From: Laetiporus sulphureus 93-53
Lineage: Eukaryota > Basidiomycota > Agaricomycetes > Polyporales > Laetiporaceae
Reading direction: 5' to 3'
DNA length: 64,000 nt
Assembly (NCBI RefSeq): GCF_001632365.1
Contig: NW_024468518.1
Location: forward strand, 128,614-192,613
Positions 51,039-62,167 of the stretch are shown piece after piece. Positions within the stretch are counted from its first letter, which is position 1, and every line of letters begins with the position of its first letter. Both the position numbers and the translations under genes were made by a program. Under the pieces are notes generated by a model that saw only the letters and a list, made by a program, of their open reading frames with translations, was not told the origin of the DNA and searched no databases.

Positions 51039-51276
51039 AAGCACGAGAGCCTCCGCTCCTACATACTCGATGTGGGAGGGGCATTCGATGAGAGGGGCAT
51101 TCCTCAACATGAGAGCCTCCACTCCTACATACCCGATGTGGGAGAGGCATCCGATGAGAGGGGCATCCCTCAGCACGAGAGCTTCTGCTCCTACATACTC
51201 AATGTGAGAGGGGCATCCCTCAGCATGAGAGCCTCCACTCCTACATACTCGATGTGGGAGGAGCATCCGGTGCTGT
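51039..51276. repeat. 66-bp tandem repeat array
   Basis: Units begin at 51045, 51111, 51177 and (shortened to 50 bp) 51227 with GAGAGCCTCC. 66 bp is 22 codons, so both strands are open across it: plus ORF 50973-51416 has repeats like HESLHSYIPDVGEASDERGI, minus ORF 50994-51410 repeats like SHIEYVGAEALVLRDAPLI. Neither is convincing as a gene. Confidence 0.8.
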
Positions 51277-53909
51277 GTTCCCTCCATCAAAACTGTGCAC
51301 GCATTCTTGCCTCGACATCGGCCATGCTGGGGAAGCAGCCTTGCTCGTGCCAGGCATGGCGACCTGCACTTGCAATTCATGAGAAGTTTCTGACCTTGAA
51401 TCTGGAGCAAGATTAGAATTGGATTCCACCGTGGCCTTGCTCATCCCAGGCATGGTGACCTGCGCTTGCGATTTGAGAGAAGTTTCTGACCCTGAACTTG
51501 GTGGATCAGAAACAGAATCGGAATCATCTGCTCCCTCACGCATTTTGGTCTCAAGGTTGGCCAAGGTGAGGGAACGGTCTTCATGGTCGCTTCCAATTCT
51601 CCTCTCCTTCGACGTTGCCCAGAGGCCTTTTCACCAGCTCACCTTACAGGTTTATACTGGTCCCTTCTCATGGCAGCCTGCATGGACATCTTTTTGCCAC
51701 CTCCCACATCCATGCTGGAACCTGCATGTGTCTGTGACTCTGGCAACAGGAAGTGCTTGCTGAACTCTTCAAGGTCGGCTGCCGACGGGAAGCACATGGG
51801 GAACTCTTCAGGACTGAAGGTGAGGGGAACATCGAGGGAAGGCTTTGGCGGCACCTCGTTCAGTGTCTGCATGGGTTCTTGGTGAGCAGTGTGCTCTCCC
51901 TCTGATTCAGACGTCTCGATGCTTGGCTTTGGTGGCACCTTGTCCAGTGTCTGCACAGGTTCTTGGTGAGCACTGTGCTTCACGTCTAGCTCAGATGTTT
52001 TAGCATTCACCTCTGACTGCACCTTTTTCAGTACCTGATCGAGCTCTTGACGGGCACTGCATTCTGCCTGCAGGTCCAATTGCACCTTTTCCAGTGCCTG
52101 TTTGAGCTCTTGACGGGCACTGCGCTCTGTCTGCAGTTTCGACTGCATCTCGTTCAGCGTCTGATTTAGTTCCTTCACCGTCATGCACATTTCATCGAGC
52201 TCCAAGACCCTGATTCTGAGCACTGATTGCGCTGATTCCAGCTCAGACTGCATATTAACCAGCATCTGCTCTAGTTCTCGATGAGCACTGCATTCTGTCT
52301 CCAGTGTCTGTGCTAGTGAGTGAGCATCGCGCTCCTCTTCCAGCTCGGACGTTTTCAGCTTCAACTGCATATTTCTGAACCTTTGCCTTAGTATCGTGTG
52401 AGCAGTGCACTTTTTTTCCAGCTCAGACATTCTGACCTGCAGCTCCAACTGCATGCTGTTCAGCATCTTCTTCAGCACCGTATGAGCACTGCACTCCCCT
52501 TCCAGCTTAGACGTTCTGGCCTGCAGCTCCAACCGCATGTTGTTCATCATCTGCTCTAGTACCCTGTGACTCTTGCGCTCTGCATCCACCCGATGCATCG
52601 TGGTCTGGAGGTTTTCATCTAGCGAGGCTATAGTGGCCATGGCCTTTAGCTCAGCCTGATTATTCCACAGCCACGACTTCATATTGTGCAGCTTCTGCCC
52701 GAGTTCCCGGTGAGTGTTACGCTCCACATCCAGCTGTGATGTCTTGGCTTCCAGCTCTGACCAGACGTTGTCCAGTGCCTGCCCAAGTTCCTGATGTGAA
52801 CTGCTCTCTGCCTTCAGCATCTCCTCCAGAGTGGCATCCTTAACACGAATCTGCTCCTCCACTTCAGCTTTCGCACATTTTGCGGTTTTCTGGGCTTTTT
52901 TGGTGGCATAGAGTGTGGACATTTGGGTCTAATAAGTTGTCAGACAATGCAGCTTATCTATGAATGCATTGTTACTCACCAACGACGTGAGCAGAACCAC
53001 GATGATATAGGGGAAAAAGCTAGATCGTCAATGTAGGATGAGGATTTGGTCATCCAGCACTTTCAATGAACGTAGCCTGCCACGTAGCTCCTCAATACAC
53101 TTGCCCAGCATGTACAATGTGCACTGAGTAGTGCTGATGTCCTCAATGATGTAATGATGATAAGATAATGCCTCGCCGAGAGCCCCAGTAGAAAGCCATT
53201 GAATATTTAATTCTCGACGATTGTAGCCAAGCCAGGTCCAAGGAGATGACCAAAGCTTGTCATGAGCAGCGTGGATTTTGACCTGCTTGCGATGAGCGGT
53301 GCTGGTAAGTGTTGAAAACTGTGATATTACAAATTTGAGGCGGTCGTCGTTAAGGTCAACACCAATGGTGGAATCATCCAAATCACTGTCCAGCATAGTA
53401 ATTGATCTAAAGAAGATGTCCATTATGGTTGCCTTGGTTTTAACAGAGGACCAAGGCCATCTGAACAGTGAGTGTGCATTCGCAGATTTGACTTTGGGGA
53501 CCATCTGATCATTGCTGGTCAGAAACCTTGAGACAATTGTCAGTGCATTGAAAAGATCATCTATGATAAAGGCTTACCAGTCGGAAGCATCTTTTACGCT
53601 GGTGCACAGTCTGCCCAAAGACTGCTCAGTTATTCTCACGTCCTCGGGGAAGGTACCTATGCCCATTGTGGTTAAGACCACAAGGTCGCCTACATTTTTT
53701 GTTTTGATTCCAACAGGTGAGAACTGATGGCATGCAGTGTTGCAGATCGCAGATATGTTCGCCAATTGTTGAGATAGATAGGTTTGTTCTTCCAGGAGCT
53801 CGGAGTACTCAGACGGAAGACCTAACCATGATACAAGAAGTGCGCAAAGGAGTGCAATCAAGGGTAATATGGTGGAGGCCAGCATTGCATAGATTTTGGG
53901 ATGCATCAT
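51241..53909 (-). CDS. Membrane-anchored coiled-coil protein, transposon cargo candidate
   Basis: N-terminal exon (53909-53574) starts MMHPKIYAMLAS with one strong hydrophobic segment (LPLIALLCALLVSWLGL). It splices (GTAAGC...CTCAAG) in phase to FLTSNDQMVPKVKSANAHSL and a helical domain. A short exon with a second hydrophobic stretch (FFPYIIVVLLTSL) leads to MSTLYATKKAQKTAK, and then about 300 residues of coiled coil made of imperfect 28-35-residue repeats (ELEAKTSQLDVERNTHRELG, ELQARTSKLEGECSAHTVLK). The C-terminus is Pro/Ser rich, and a last exon (MREGADDSDSVSDPPSSGSE) stops at 51241. The splice near 53045 is weak. No family known to me. Repeat hubs lie on both sides. Confidence 0.5.
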
Positions 53910-53929
53910 AATGGCCTTGAGAATGTGTT

Positions 53930-54330
53930 GCAGCAGTCAACACGGATGCGATCATGATGAAGTGGAGACGGGTGAGCCAGAGGAGAGCGTGACGTGGCAA
54001 GGACGGGATGTGTTGGTGGCTGAATAAATTAGTCATCAGCTTAGTCATCAGCTTCTCCTTAGCTCTATGGCTCTACTTGCTCACTCAATGTTCAACTCTC
54101 ACCCCTCTAATTGCGTTGGTGTTAACTGACATGATTGAGATCACTGCTCTCTCTTCCCTCTAATTGTGTCGGTGTTGATCGGTGCGATTGCAGTCACTCT
54201 TTTCTCGACTCTCGACTCTCTTGGCTCTCTTCTAGTTACTTTTCCGCTCGACTCTTGACTCTCTTGGCTCTTTTCTAGTCATTTTTCTGCTTGACTCTCT
54301 CCCCTCTAATCGCATCGGTATTGACCGACA
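53930..54330. repeat. Repeat hub 3
   Basis: Minus-sense GTCAACACGGATGCGATCAT at about 53936, then plus-sense copies TCTAATTGCGTTGGTGTTAA (54107), TCTAATTGTGTCGGTGTTGA (54160) and TCTAATCGCATCGGTATTGA (54303). The segment 53932-54012 also resembles hub 1 (45681-45790) beyond the motif (GTGAGCCAG...GACGGGATG), in the same orientation. It sits just upstream of the coiled-coil gene start. Confidence 0.75.
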
Positions 54331-54634
54331 TGATTGAAGTCATTGCCTTCTTTCTGCTTTACGACTCTCTTCCCCCGACGCGATTGCAGTCACTGCCTTC
54401 TTCTACTTTTACGTGTCCACATTGACCAAGGTGAGGACAAATCGACAGACATGAATGGCCAATCGGCACACTCAGCACAGTCAGACTGCCCTCGTCCACT
54501 CAAGATGAGCGAGTTCCTACTGTTCACGTTACATATTTCAAAAGTCGTGTTGTGGACCGATGCGAGCGAGTTCCCGCTGCATATTGCCAAACTGAGCTAT
54601 GATGTGCTACATTGTACAGAAACGTTCTTAGCAA

Positions 54635-57261
54635 TCACAAGCCACTGTAAGACTGAGCGAGGTCACGGACCCATTGGTATCCTTTTCTCGAGACACGCAA
54701 AACGTGCTCCACATACTCATCGGTGCACTCATTGAGCCATTTCTCATCATAGAATTCGATAGGTAGGTCACAAACAGGCTCACGTCTTGTGAGCTTGATG
54801 ACCATGGTGTCTCCTTGGGACCAAGCAATATGCCTCTTGTGACAATGTCATGGCATTGGCTTGGATCCTCTGTTGCTGTAGCCACTTGTGACGTCCATGC
54901 ACGCATCGTCGATGATGTCCATCATGGCATCAAAATCGCACCTCCACAGAAGGATGGTAACTTGGTAGCAAGGTCGGTGTGTAACTTCCTCTGTGGCTGA
55001 TTCATCTGAGCTCATGCCATTGTCCCCCAAGATTTTGAGAATTCTCAAAAGATTTGACCATTGCGACTTCATGAATCGATTCTCTGCAAAGCAGATCTTT
55101 GCATTGCAAACCTGCTTTCTCCTTTCTCAATGCTGTGTGGAAAATTTAGACTGGTGCATGTGCTCGAACGCAAACCATTACCTTGCATCTGCGTTCTCGC
55201 TTCCTCACCTGCTTGCAAACCCCCTCACGATGTTGGTATCACCGCTGATCAGCCTCGGTCCTTGACTCCTGCCTCGCCTGCCCCATGACATGATCCTGCA
55301 TGACTAGAGGCCAGACATTGAGCCAGCCTGAGTGGATGCACTTGAACTTTTCCAGAAAGGCATTCTCCCAATATGCTACGGAAGCTGTTGCAACTAGCTG
55401 ACCTCCCTTGGCTGTCAAGTGCCACAGCTCCTTCATCTGTCTCTCACACAGTATGCTGGCCAAGTGAGAACAGATTGTGTGATTCCATGAATTGTTGTAC
55501 GGTGATTCAGTGGTGAAGTGGAGATCTTGTGTGTTAGGGCCCGAGCCAAAACCTTGCAAATAGGATTTAACTACATCTACTGGCATGGCAACGTGGCTGC
55601 TGATGAAGTCCTCATCTTCAGAAGCATCGAAATACTCTGCAAAAATCCACTGAACTTCACTCAAGTGGAAAGGACGATCACCCGAAGCCTTGAATCTTCG
55701 GCGGTCAGCTTCGACTTGATTTGCCTCAACCTTATTCCTAGCTCGTTGCCTCTCCGCTGTCTTACCCAGAGGTGGCAGCAGGATCGGTGCATTGATTGAT
55801 ATAGATGCCACCATTGACGAAGATGTGCATAGTGGCAGAGGATTGTGCACACTGCTTGGGTTTTTTGGTGGCAGCGGATATTGTTGAGGAGATGGTGATA
55901 GAGACTGCATGCAATCAGAGGCTTGCAAAAATGGTGTAGGTTGTCGCATCATTGATGGGAGTGGAAGCGGAGGTGGTACCTGTTGGGAGAGAGATAGTTT
56001 GAGGGCCTATATCTCATCAGTGTCTGTTCAATCATATGTCCTGGATGATTGTCTCACCTGCATATCAGCATTGATCTTTGCCTCTAGAGCCAGCATTTCA
56101 CGCTCATGATCAGCCGCTAGGCGATCCCTCTCCCTGCAAGAATCTTCCTGAATGGTTTCGATTTTGGCAGTCAATTCCATAATGGCGTCGTCCTTCTCTC
56201 TCAAGTCCAGCTGAAGGCGGTGCACCTCCTGCAGGCTGTCATGGAGTTCTGTCCATATCTCCATGCCCTTATCAGCATGCACTGCAGCCATAGCTTGCAG
56301 ATGACTGTTCTGTGCCACAATCTCATCCTGTTGAGCACAAAGCTGCTGCTCGTATGCGGCTGCTCATCGAGTCCATTCCGCTAGCTCACAGGTATTCTGT
56401 GTCTGCATCCTAGATGTGTCCAGCATCTCCTGCACTACTGCAAGAGTTGTAGTCAAGTCATTGCTGTGAGCCCACAGTTCACCTTGCAATGTAGCGATCT
56501 GTTGACGTGCCATTCTTGATGTGCTACTGTCAGAACGGCTTGCTTGGTGACGTAGGCGCCTCAGCATTGCTTGCTGATATAAACTCGGAGTCTCCACCTC
56601 CATGACACGAATCTTTGAGCTCTGCAAGGCCAATGACAATGACGCCTCACTCTCATCAGATGGAGACAGTCTGCGTGAGTTTCTGGGCATCTCAGATGGC
56701 GTGGATGTGGTGGAAGCCACTTGGAGACTGGATGGTGGGGCAGTGATTGAAGCGACTTGGAGACTGTGGGCCACAGACAAAGCAGCTCCATTTGTCTGGA
56801 ATGTCTGGGATGGTAATGGACTTGGCAGCATAAGAGATTGCTTGACGGCCCGAGGCAATGTAGGCGGGGGTGAAATTGATCGGTGAAAAGGTTTGAACTG
56901 GAACCATGTCACGATTTGGGCAGTCTGAAGTGAGTTTAATGTTAACAGATGAAGTTCTGACACTGATGAAAGATGACGTGTACCAAAGAATCGACTTCCA
57001 TTGACTGCTCATTCGATTCCTGGAATGTGCCTGGCATTCCACTCATCGACTCCGACTCCTGATGTAAAGTGCTATGGGCAGAGGAATGGCCCAAATCCAT
57101 TGTATGGGAAGTGACGATTGCTGATGAAAACAGGGAGCATAGAGAGGAGGGAGATTGTGACGGTTAATGAGCTACGAAGACAGGACACGCTTTCGACGAC
57201 CTGCACCAATGAATGAACATAGGTAGCACAGAGGAAAGTGCTCACGCATGTCAACACTCAT
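54635..57261 (-). pseudogene. SDES-motif protein with N-terminal Cys pair and coiled coil, decayed
   Basis: Begins MSVDMREHFPLCYLCSFIGA (57261), then a TAG; continues RHFPYNGFGPFLCP, VSELHLLTLNSLQTAQIVTW, a Ser/Pro part, a long coiled coil (QEMLDTSRMQTQNTCELAEW, a TGA, then DDAIMELTAKIETIQEDSCR), DRPFHLSEVQWIFAEYFDAS, and a C-terminal block LLRILKILGDNGMSSDESAT, WRCDFDAMMDIIDDA, LPIEFYDEKWLNE, VSRKGYQWVRDL ending at 54635. The GMSSDES...YDEKWL end and the FPLCYLC start match a family of uncharacterised agaricomycete proteins I know only as repetitive hypotheticals. The in-frame stops make this copy nonfunctional as one chain, unless some lie in introns. Confidence 0.55.
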
Positions 57262-57339
57262 GTGAGAGGAGTAGGTGAGTTTGGTAGGTGAGTTTGGTGG
57301 GTGTGTAGGCAGCCTTTTATAGATTGTCCAGTTAACAAA

Positions 57340-57560
57340 AAAAACTGTGAGCAGTGGACTAGTATTTATTGTCGAAGTATACACGAGATGATAATAGAGG
57401 CGTGAGCGACTGGTATCAATGGACTATTTTTTGTCGAAGTATAGGTGAAACAATGAACGGCAAGATAATAGAACTAAAACTGTGAGTGGCTGGTATCAAT
57501 GGACTGGTTTTTTTGTCGAAGTATAGGCGAGACAATGAAACAACCTTTTATAAATGCGAG
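57340..57560. repeat. Degenerate tandem repeats
   Basis: Three copies of a 60-75-bp unit with GGTATCAATGGACT, TTTTTGTCGAAGTATA and GATAATAGA. AT-rich; between the SDES gene start and hub 4. Confidence 0.6.
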
Positions 57561-57779
57561 ATAATAGATACAACACAACAAGCTTATAGTCTAACAAGCT
57601 GTATAGGCGAGATAATAGATGCGAGATAACAGAAGCTTGGTATGCGCCAATGACGTAGGACCAGCTTATAGTCTAAAAGCTTGTTATGTGTCGATGATGT
57701 AGGACTGCACCGGTTACCCGGTGATCTCAGTGCCGGACGTGATTTCGAACATAGAGCAAGCGCGCTCACGTGCTCACAT

Positions 57780-57930
57780 GCCGTGCTCGTGTTGACTGAC
57801 GCAAGGATGCGAGGGACTCCCCACATTGTTCCATTGCTCTATTATATCGTGTTGGTGTTGGTGTTGACCAATGTGACTGACTCTCCACTGCATTTTCATT
57901 ACATCATGTTGGTGTTGACCAATGCAACGG
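57780..57930 (+). repeat. Repeat hub 4 (upstream of the kinase)
   Basis: Plus-sense motifs CGTGTTGACTGACGC (57788), GTTGGTGTTGGTGTTGACCA (57850) and ATGTTGGTGTTGACCAATG (57906), with GACTCTCCACTGCAT repeated after the last two. In kinase sense the motif reads GTGTTGAC upstream of the gene, the same relation as for the minus-strand genes. Confidence 0.65.
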
Positions 57931-57960
57931 ACTCTCCACTGCATACTACGTCATTGAACG

Positions 57961-60427
57961 ATGTCAGCTGGTTCTCGCTGCACATTTCCAAATCGACAAT
58001 TCCAGTATTACGCTGACACCATGCTCGACTTCAAGTATAAGCTAGGCTCGCCGACATCTTCATTAGGATCAGACTCAGACTCAGCTGTTATCACCGGACC
58101 ACACCGTGCAAGTGTGATGGTGACACCAAAGAAGAAAGTGATACCCGTAGCAGTCCACAGCACTCCTTCCAGACCATCCTCTGCAAATTCAGAGCTCAAT
58201 TCAAAGGTGACCGTTGCGTCTATTAGGTATTTTGAATGCAGAATTGGGTGGATGGATGGATTTTGGTGACATAGAAAACGTCGCTGGATTCTTGTGGCGA
58301 TTGCTGGATGAAGGACTTCATCTGAAGGAAAAAACAGTTCTTCGACAAGGTGTACCCAATTATCTGCACAAGCATTGTCCAAACGGATGGTTGACACTGG
58401 ACGCAGACTTTAGGCAGGAGTTTCAGATGTATCCCATCTTTCTTGATATATTCCGCTCTATCAAGAAGGATTTCCAGGATATCATACCAGGGAAGATCAA
58501 GGGTACAGCAAAGAACGTGTACAATGTGAAGCAACGTCACTCCGTGTCAAAATTAGCTACCAGCCCAGATTTTGTGGTGCATGGCGACAGTTGCCATATT
58601 TGTTCTGAGCCTATGGGGCCCAAATATTGTCATGCGTGTAGCTTTGTTGACTTCAAGTTGGATCATGACACGAACAGGCAAAAGAACAGGTTACAGCTCG
58701 CTGCATATGTCCGCCAAGCTCTCATTGACCAACCGGATCGTCACTTCATATTGTCGTTCATCATAACTAATAAGTGACTTCAGATTTATGGATACGATAG
58801 AAGTGGCGGATGGTACTCTGACTTGGTCAATTTCCACACCCATCACCATCTCCTCATTCTCGTGATTCTCATTCTCCTATGGTCTGATGAAGTATTTAGA
58901 GATTCTGATATCATGTTCTATCCAACAGCACACATCCCTCCAAAGATCGAGGCCACAATTACATTGCGGGATTTCAATATTATTCCTCAGGTTGTGGAGG
59001 TTGTCGACCAGAAAGTGCAGACCACAAAAGATGACATCGTCATGAACGCGACGCGCTACACTCGTTGCCGTACAATTCAATCGTGTGAGACGACCTGCTG
59101 GTTCGAGATTGTCAGAGATAGTTGCTTTACGTGCATCTTGAAGGATTACTGGCATGCAGTTAATCGATCCTCAGAGGCACAGACATTGTCATGTGCCTTG
59201 GATCTCAATGGAGTAGGCCAATTGGTGGCGTTCAAGGAAGGAGAGAGGGTTTCTGACATACGGGGGAAGCAATTTCTTATCAAGCCCACTTTATTTTCGC
59301 TCGAGAAACATGACACTGATAGAAGTGTCGAAACCTCTTACGCCACTGACCGCATTCGATGCCAACTCCTACTTGAATGATACAATGGACCATTATCGTG
59401 CACGTCGGACCCTCGGACATTCCTCATAGCATTTCACGACTGCATCTGTGGTAAGTCATGTGATAAATGTAAGTGACCTTGTCACGTCTAACTATCAGAT
59501 AGGGCACAGGAACTTGCTCTTGAAATGAAAAATTCTCCACCGTGATGTCAGCATCAACAATCTGATGTATTTTCCTACTAAGCGGCAGTACAATATGGAG
59601 AAAATCATTGATTTGGACCTGGCGGCCGACGTCGAGAAGCTGTGGAGTTTGGATAAGGATGGCGGAGCAACTGCAGGTGATTTGCAAATGGTGAGCATAT
59701 TCCTTCATTTAAGCGATGCTCACTTACTTATGGCTTTGTGTATGTCAAGGGCACGTGCACATTCCAATCAGTGAAAGTACTGTTTACTACTGATGATAAC
59801 ATCTCTATTTTTGACCTGCATGATCATATGGATGATCTGGAGTCATTCTTCTATGTGTTTGCATATTATTGTGCCGTGCTGGAGAGGCCGACAAAGGATG
59901 TGCAGCCAGTTGCTATGTTACAGGTTGAAAAATTCAAGATTTGGGGTGATATCACCGAGCGCGCAGAACAGTGCACAGATTCGAAGGTGTCAGCATTGAC
60001 CAATCCAAGCTGGCTGTCATTGTTCCAGGTGACACCTTACATGCATAATGCGTGGACATTGGTTTCGGAACCAATGCGAGACTTTCTGCATACTCGCGTC
60101 GCCTTAGTTCACAAAGCAGAAAATCAAAAGCAACCAATTCCATAGTTGGGAATAGATGAAAAGCTCGCACAAGCAGCTTGCGACTATGAAAGATTCATCC
60201 ACATCTTGAACGAGGCAATTGATTGGCTTGGAGACCCTCAGGACCTCCAAAGCATTGTGGAATCTGTTGAACCCGTTCTTTGCCTTGAAGATGTCCCACC
60301 ATCTGACGACGTCAGCTCCTCCATGACACACATTGACCCTATGATGCACGTCGACCCTACGATGCATGTCAGCCCTACGATGCACGTCAGCCCTATAACA
60401 CATCTTCACCCACCACAACCAACATGA
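57961..60427 (+). pseudogene. FunK1 protein kinase, catalytic residues kept, frame broken
   Basis: Second FunK1-family gene of the window, inside the island. MLDFKYKLGSPTSSLGSDSD (58021), AELGGWMDFGDIENVAGFLW, YPIFLDIFRSIKKDFQDIIP, then in later frames YGYDRSGGWYSDLVNFH, SDEVFRDSDIMFYPTA, the catalytic loop ILHRDVSINNLM (HRD at 59538-59546), KIIDLDLAAD (DLD for DFG), DLHDHMDDLESFFYVFAYYC and QAACDYERFIHILNEAIDWL. A TAG at 60143-60145 interrupts the C-terminus in frame, and exon 1 to 2 near 58205-58240 needs a frame slip or an unusual splice. The tail has short repeats (HVDPTMHVSPTMHVSP). The active-site residues are intact, unlike the copy at 7.9 kb. Confidence 0.75.
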
Positions 60428-60893
60428 TCCCTTGCTGCTGGAGTAAATGCTTCAGTAATTCATCGTATGAGGCAACTGCACAGCCCAGGAGTGCCGACGA
60501 TGAGCTCTAGAGTTATGCAACCAGCCCCAACCCGAACAGTGACCAGAGCAATGACCCGAACAGCAACACCGTCAACCTGAACAGTGACAATGACCCAAAC
60601 AATGACCCGGACGATCATTGAGACATTTCAGTCGATGTCACGAGTACCCCCGTGAGTTTCAGAGCATCATCAGGGCTGCCCCACCTGGAAGTAGCGAGTT
60701 CGGTAGGTGGGTGTGGGCAGGTGTGTCGATGCATTGTGATCAGCACACTATTAATATGTATGTATTCACGTGTATATATTTGCGTGTATAGTATAAAAAC
60801 ATTAGAAATGCGATATTTCGTGCCATTGTTATCATCACTGCTGCTCCTGCATGACCCATCAAGTCTCGAGTGCTAGCTGGTTATGTGACATTG
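60428..60893. other. Gap with short AC/TGAACAGTGAC repeats
   Basis: 60500-60620 has repeated GAACAGTGAC/CAATGACCC blocks continuing the repetitive end of the kinase tail. Nothing else seen. Confidence 0.4.
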
Positions 60894-61436
60894 TCAGAAC
60901 CATGCAAGGAGAAACGGGTCAATACCCACTAGTGCTTTCTTAATATTTTTTGGATAATCCCGCCCTTGACGGACTGAGTGTTGACCAGCAATATGTGATG
61001 AGGTATACTTGACGCGGAGATGAATGAAATCACTAATCGGCCATCCGTCATGATATTTGGAGGCTATATTTGGGTATTCTGCAAGGATCTGGCCATAACA
61101 TTGTAATGACAACTGTGGACAACATGATGGCATGGCACTCACCAGCTTCATCAATTCCTCGATCTTCCTGGCTGGCTGATTGGACATGCTATATCCATGG
61201 TCAAGATAATTGGCAACATAACTGTTGACCTTCACCTTCAGTGCCTTATATCACTTTGCGTGCCAACCGAGGATCACCTGAAGAGCATAGCCGCACTTCA
61301 GATAACCAACCTCACCTTCAGGTTTCGAGATGAGACCATCAGAGTTGGGTTCTGTGACAGTGACAGTATCGTGCATTCCAGCAGTGCCAGTCTCATCATC
61401 CATCCTCAGCATCATCCTCGTGATCACTGGTCTAGT
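60894..61436 (-). pseudogene. Small helical protein of unknown function, one in-frame stop
   Basis: Frame reads YLKCGYALQVILGWHAK, a stop, YKALKVKVNSYVANYLDHGY, ARKIEELMKLVSAMPSC, ILAEYPNIASKYHDGWPISD, FIHLRVKYTSSHIAGQHSV. The pattern of a Trp-rich start, YPxLxKYxDxWP and a basic end matches a family of short uncharacterised agaricomycete proteins I recall. Minus strand, between the kinase and propeller genes. Confidence 0.4.
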
Positions 61437-61855
61437 ATCCTGAATACGTAGGTGGGTGTTGGGATGGTCCTGGAGTGGTTTGCCGAGAGTGCATCACTCT
61501 GGGGTGAGGGGTTCCATGATGAGAGTGTGCGGGAGTCTTCTTGTGGGTAACGGTCCCCCAGCAACATTGTCGGCAATGTCAAGGTTCAGACAGTGGTTTG
61601 GTGATGTGAAACCACACCATGGCAGAGGGCGACAGTATGGGTGAGTGTGAGAATGGGTGATGTGGCAAATCGAGCACAGCTCTATATATATACGAGGAGA
61701 CTGCCGTACACGTGAAAGTGTGAAAGCTCTGTGTGGATGGCTAGTTCTTTGGGGGAAAAAAGGGGTGCTGGAGGTCAGATCTTGTTCAGTCATTGATGCG
61801 AACATGTGAAGGAATCTTAGAATGAATATTAGAATGCACCAGCAGCTTTAAGCTC

Positions 61856-62035
61856 AGTCTGTTATTGTCGGCATTGGTCGCTGGGCGGTTATTGTCAGCA
61901 TCGGTTGCACTGGACATTTATTGTCAGCGTGGAGTCGGTGGTCATTCTTGACTATCCCTGTATGTTATTGTCAGAGTGTCCTTTGATTATTGTCAGAGTG
62001 TCCTTTTGTCCGAGTGTCCTTTGTCCTTCGATTCT
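61856..62035 (+). repeat. ATTGTCAG repeat cluster
   Basis: TTATTGTCRG occurs five times within 61861-61997, the last copies in GTTATTGTCAGAGTGTCCTT and GATTATTGTCAGAGTGTCCT. It lies upstream of the propeller gene. Confidence 0.6.
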
Positions 62036-62167
62036 GTATTGCATAAAGGGGCCTATGAGTACCCCATCTCACCTTGCCCGTGCATCATTCTTCATTCTTC
62101 ACTCAGCAGTGTCGACCACTGAGTAGTACTATCGCACTACTATTGTCATTACCTGTGTTGTGCTCAA

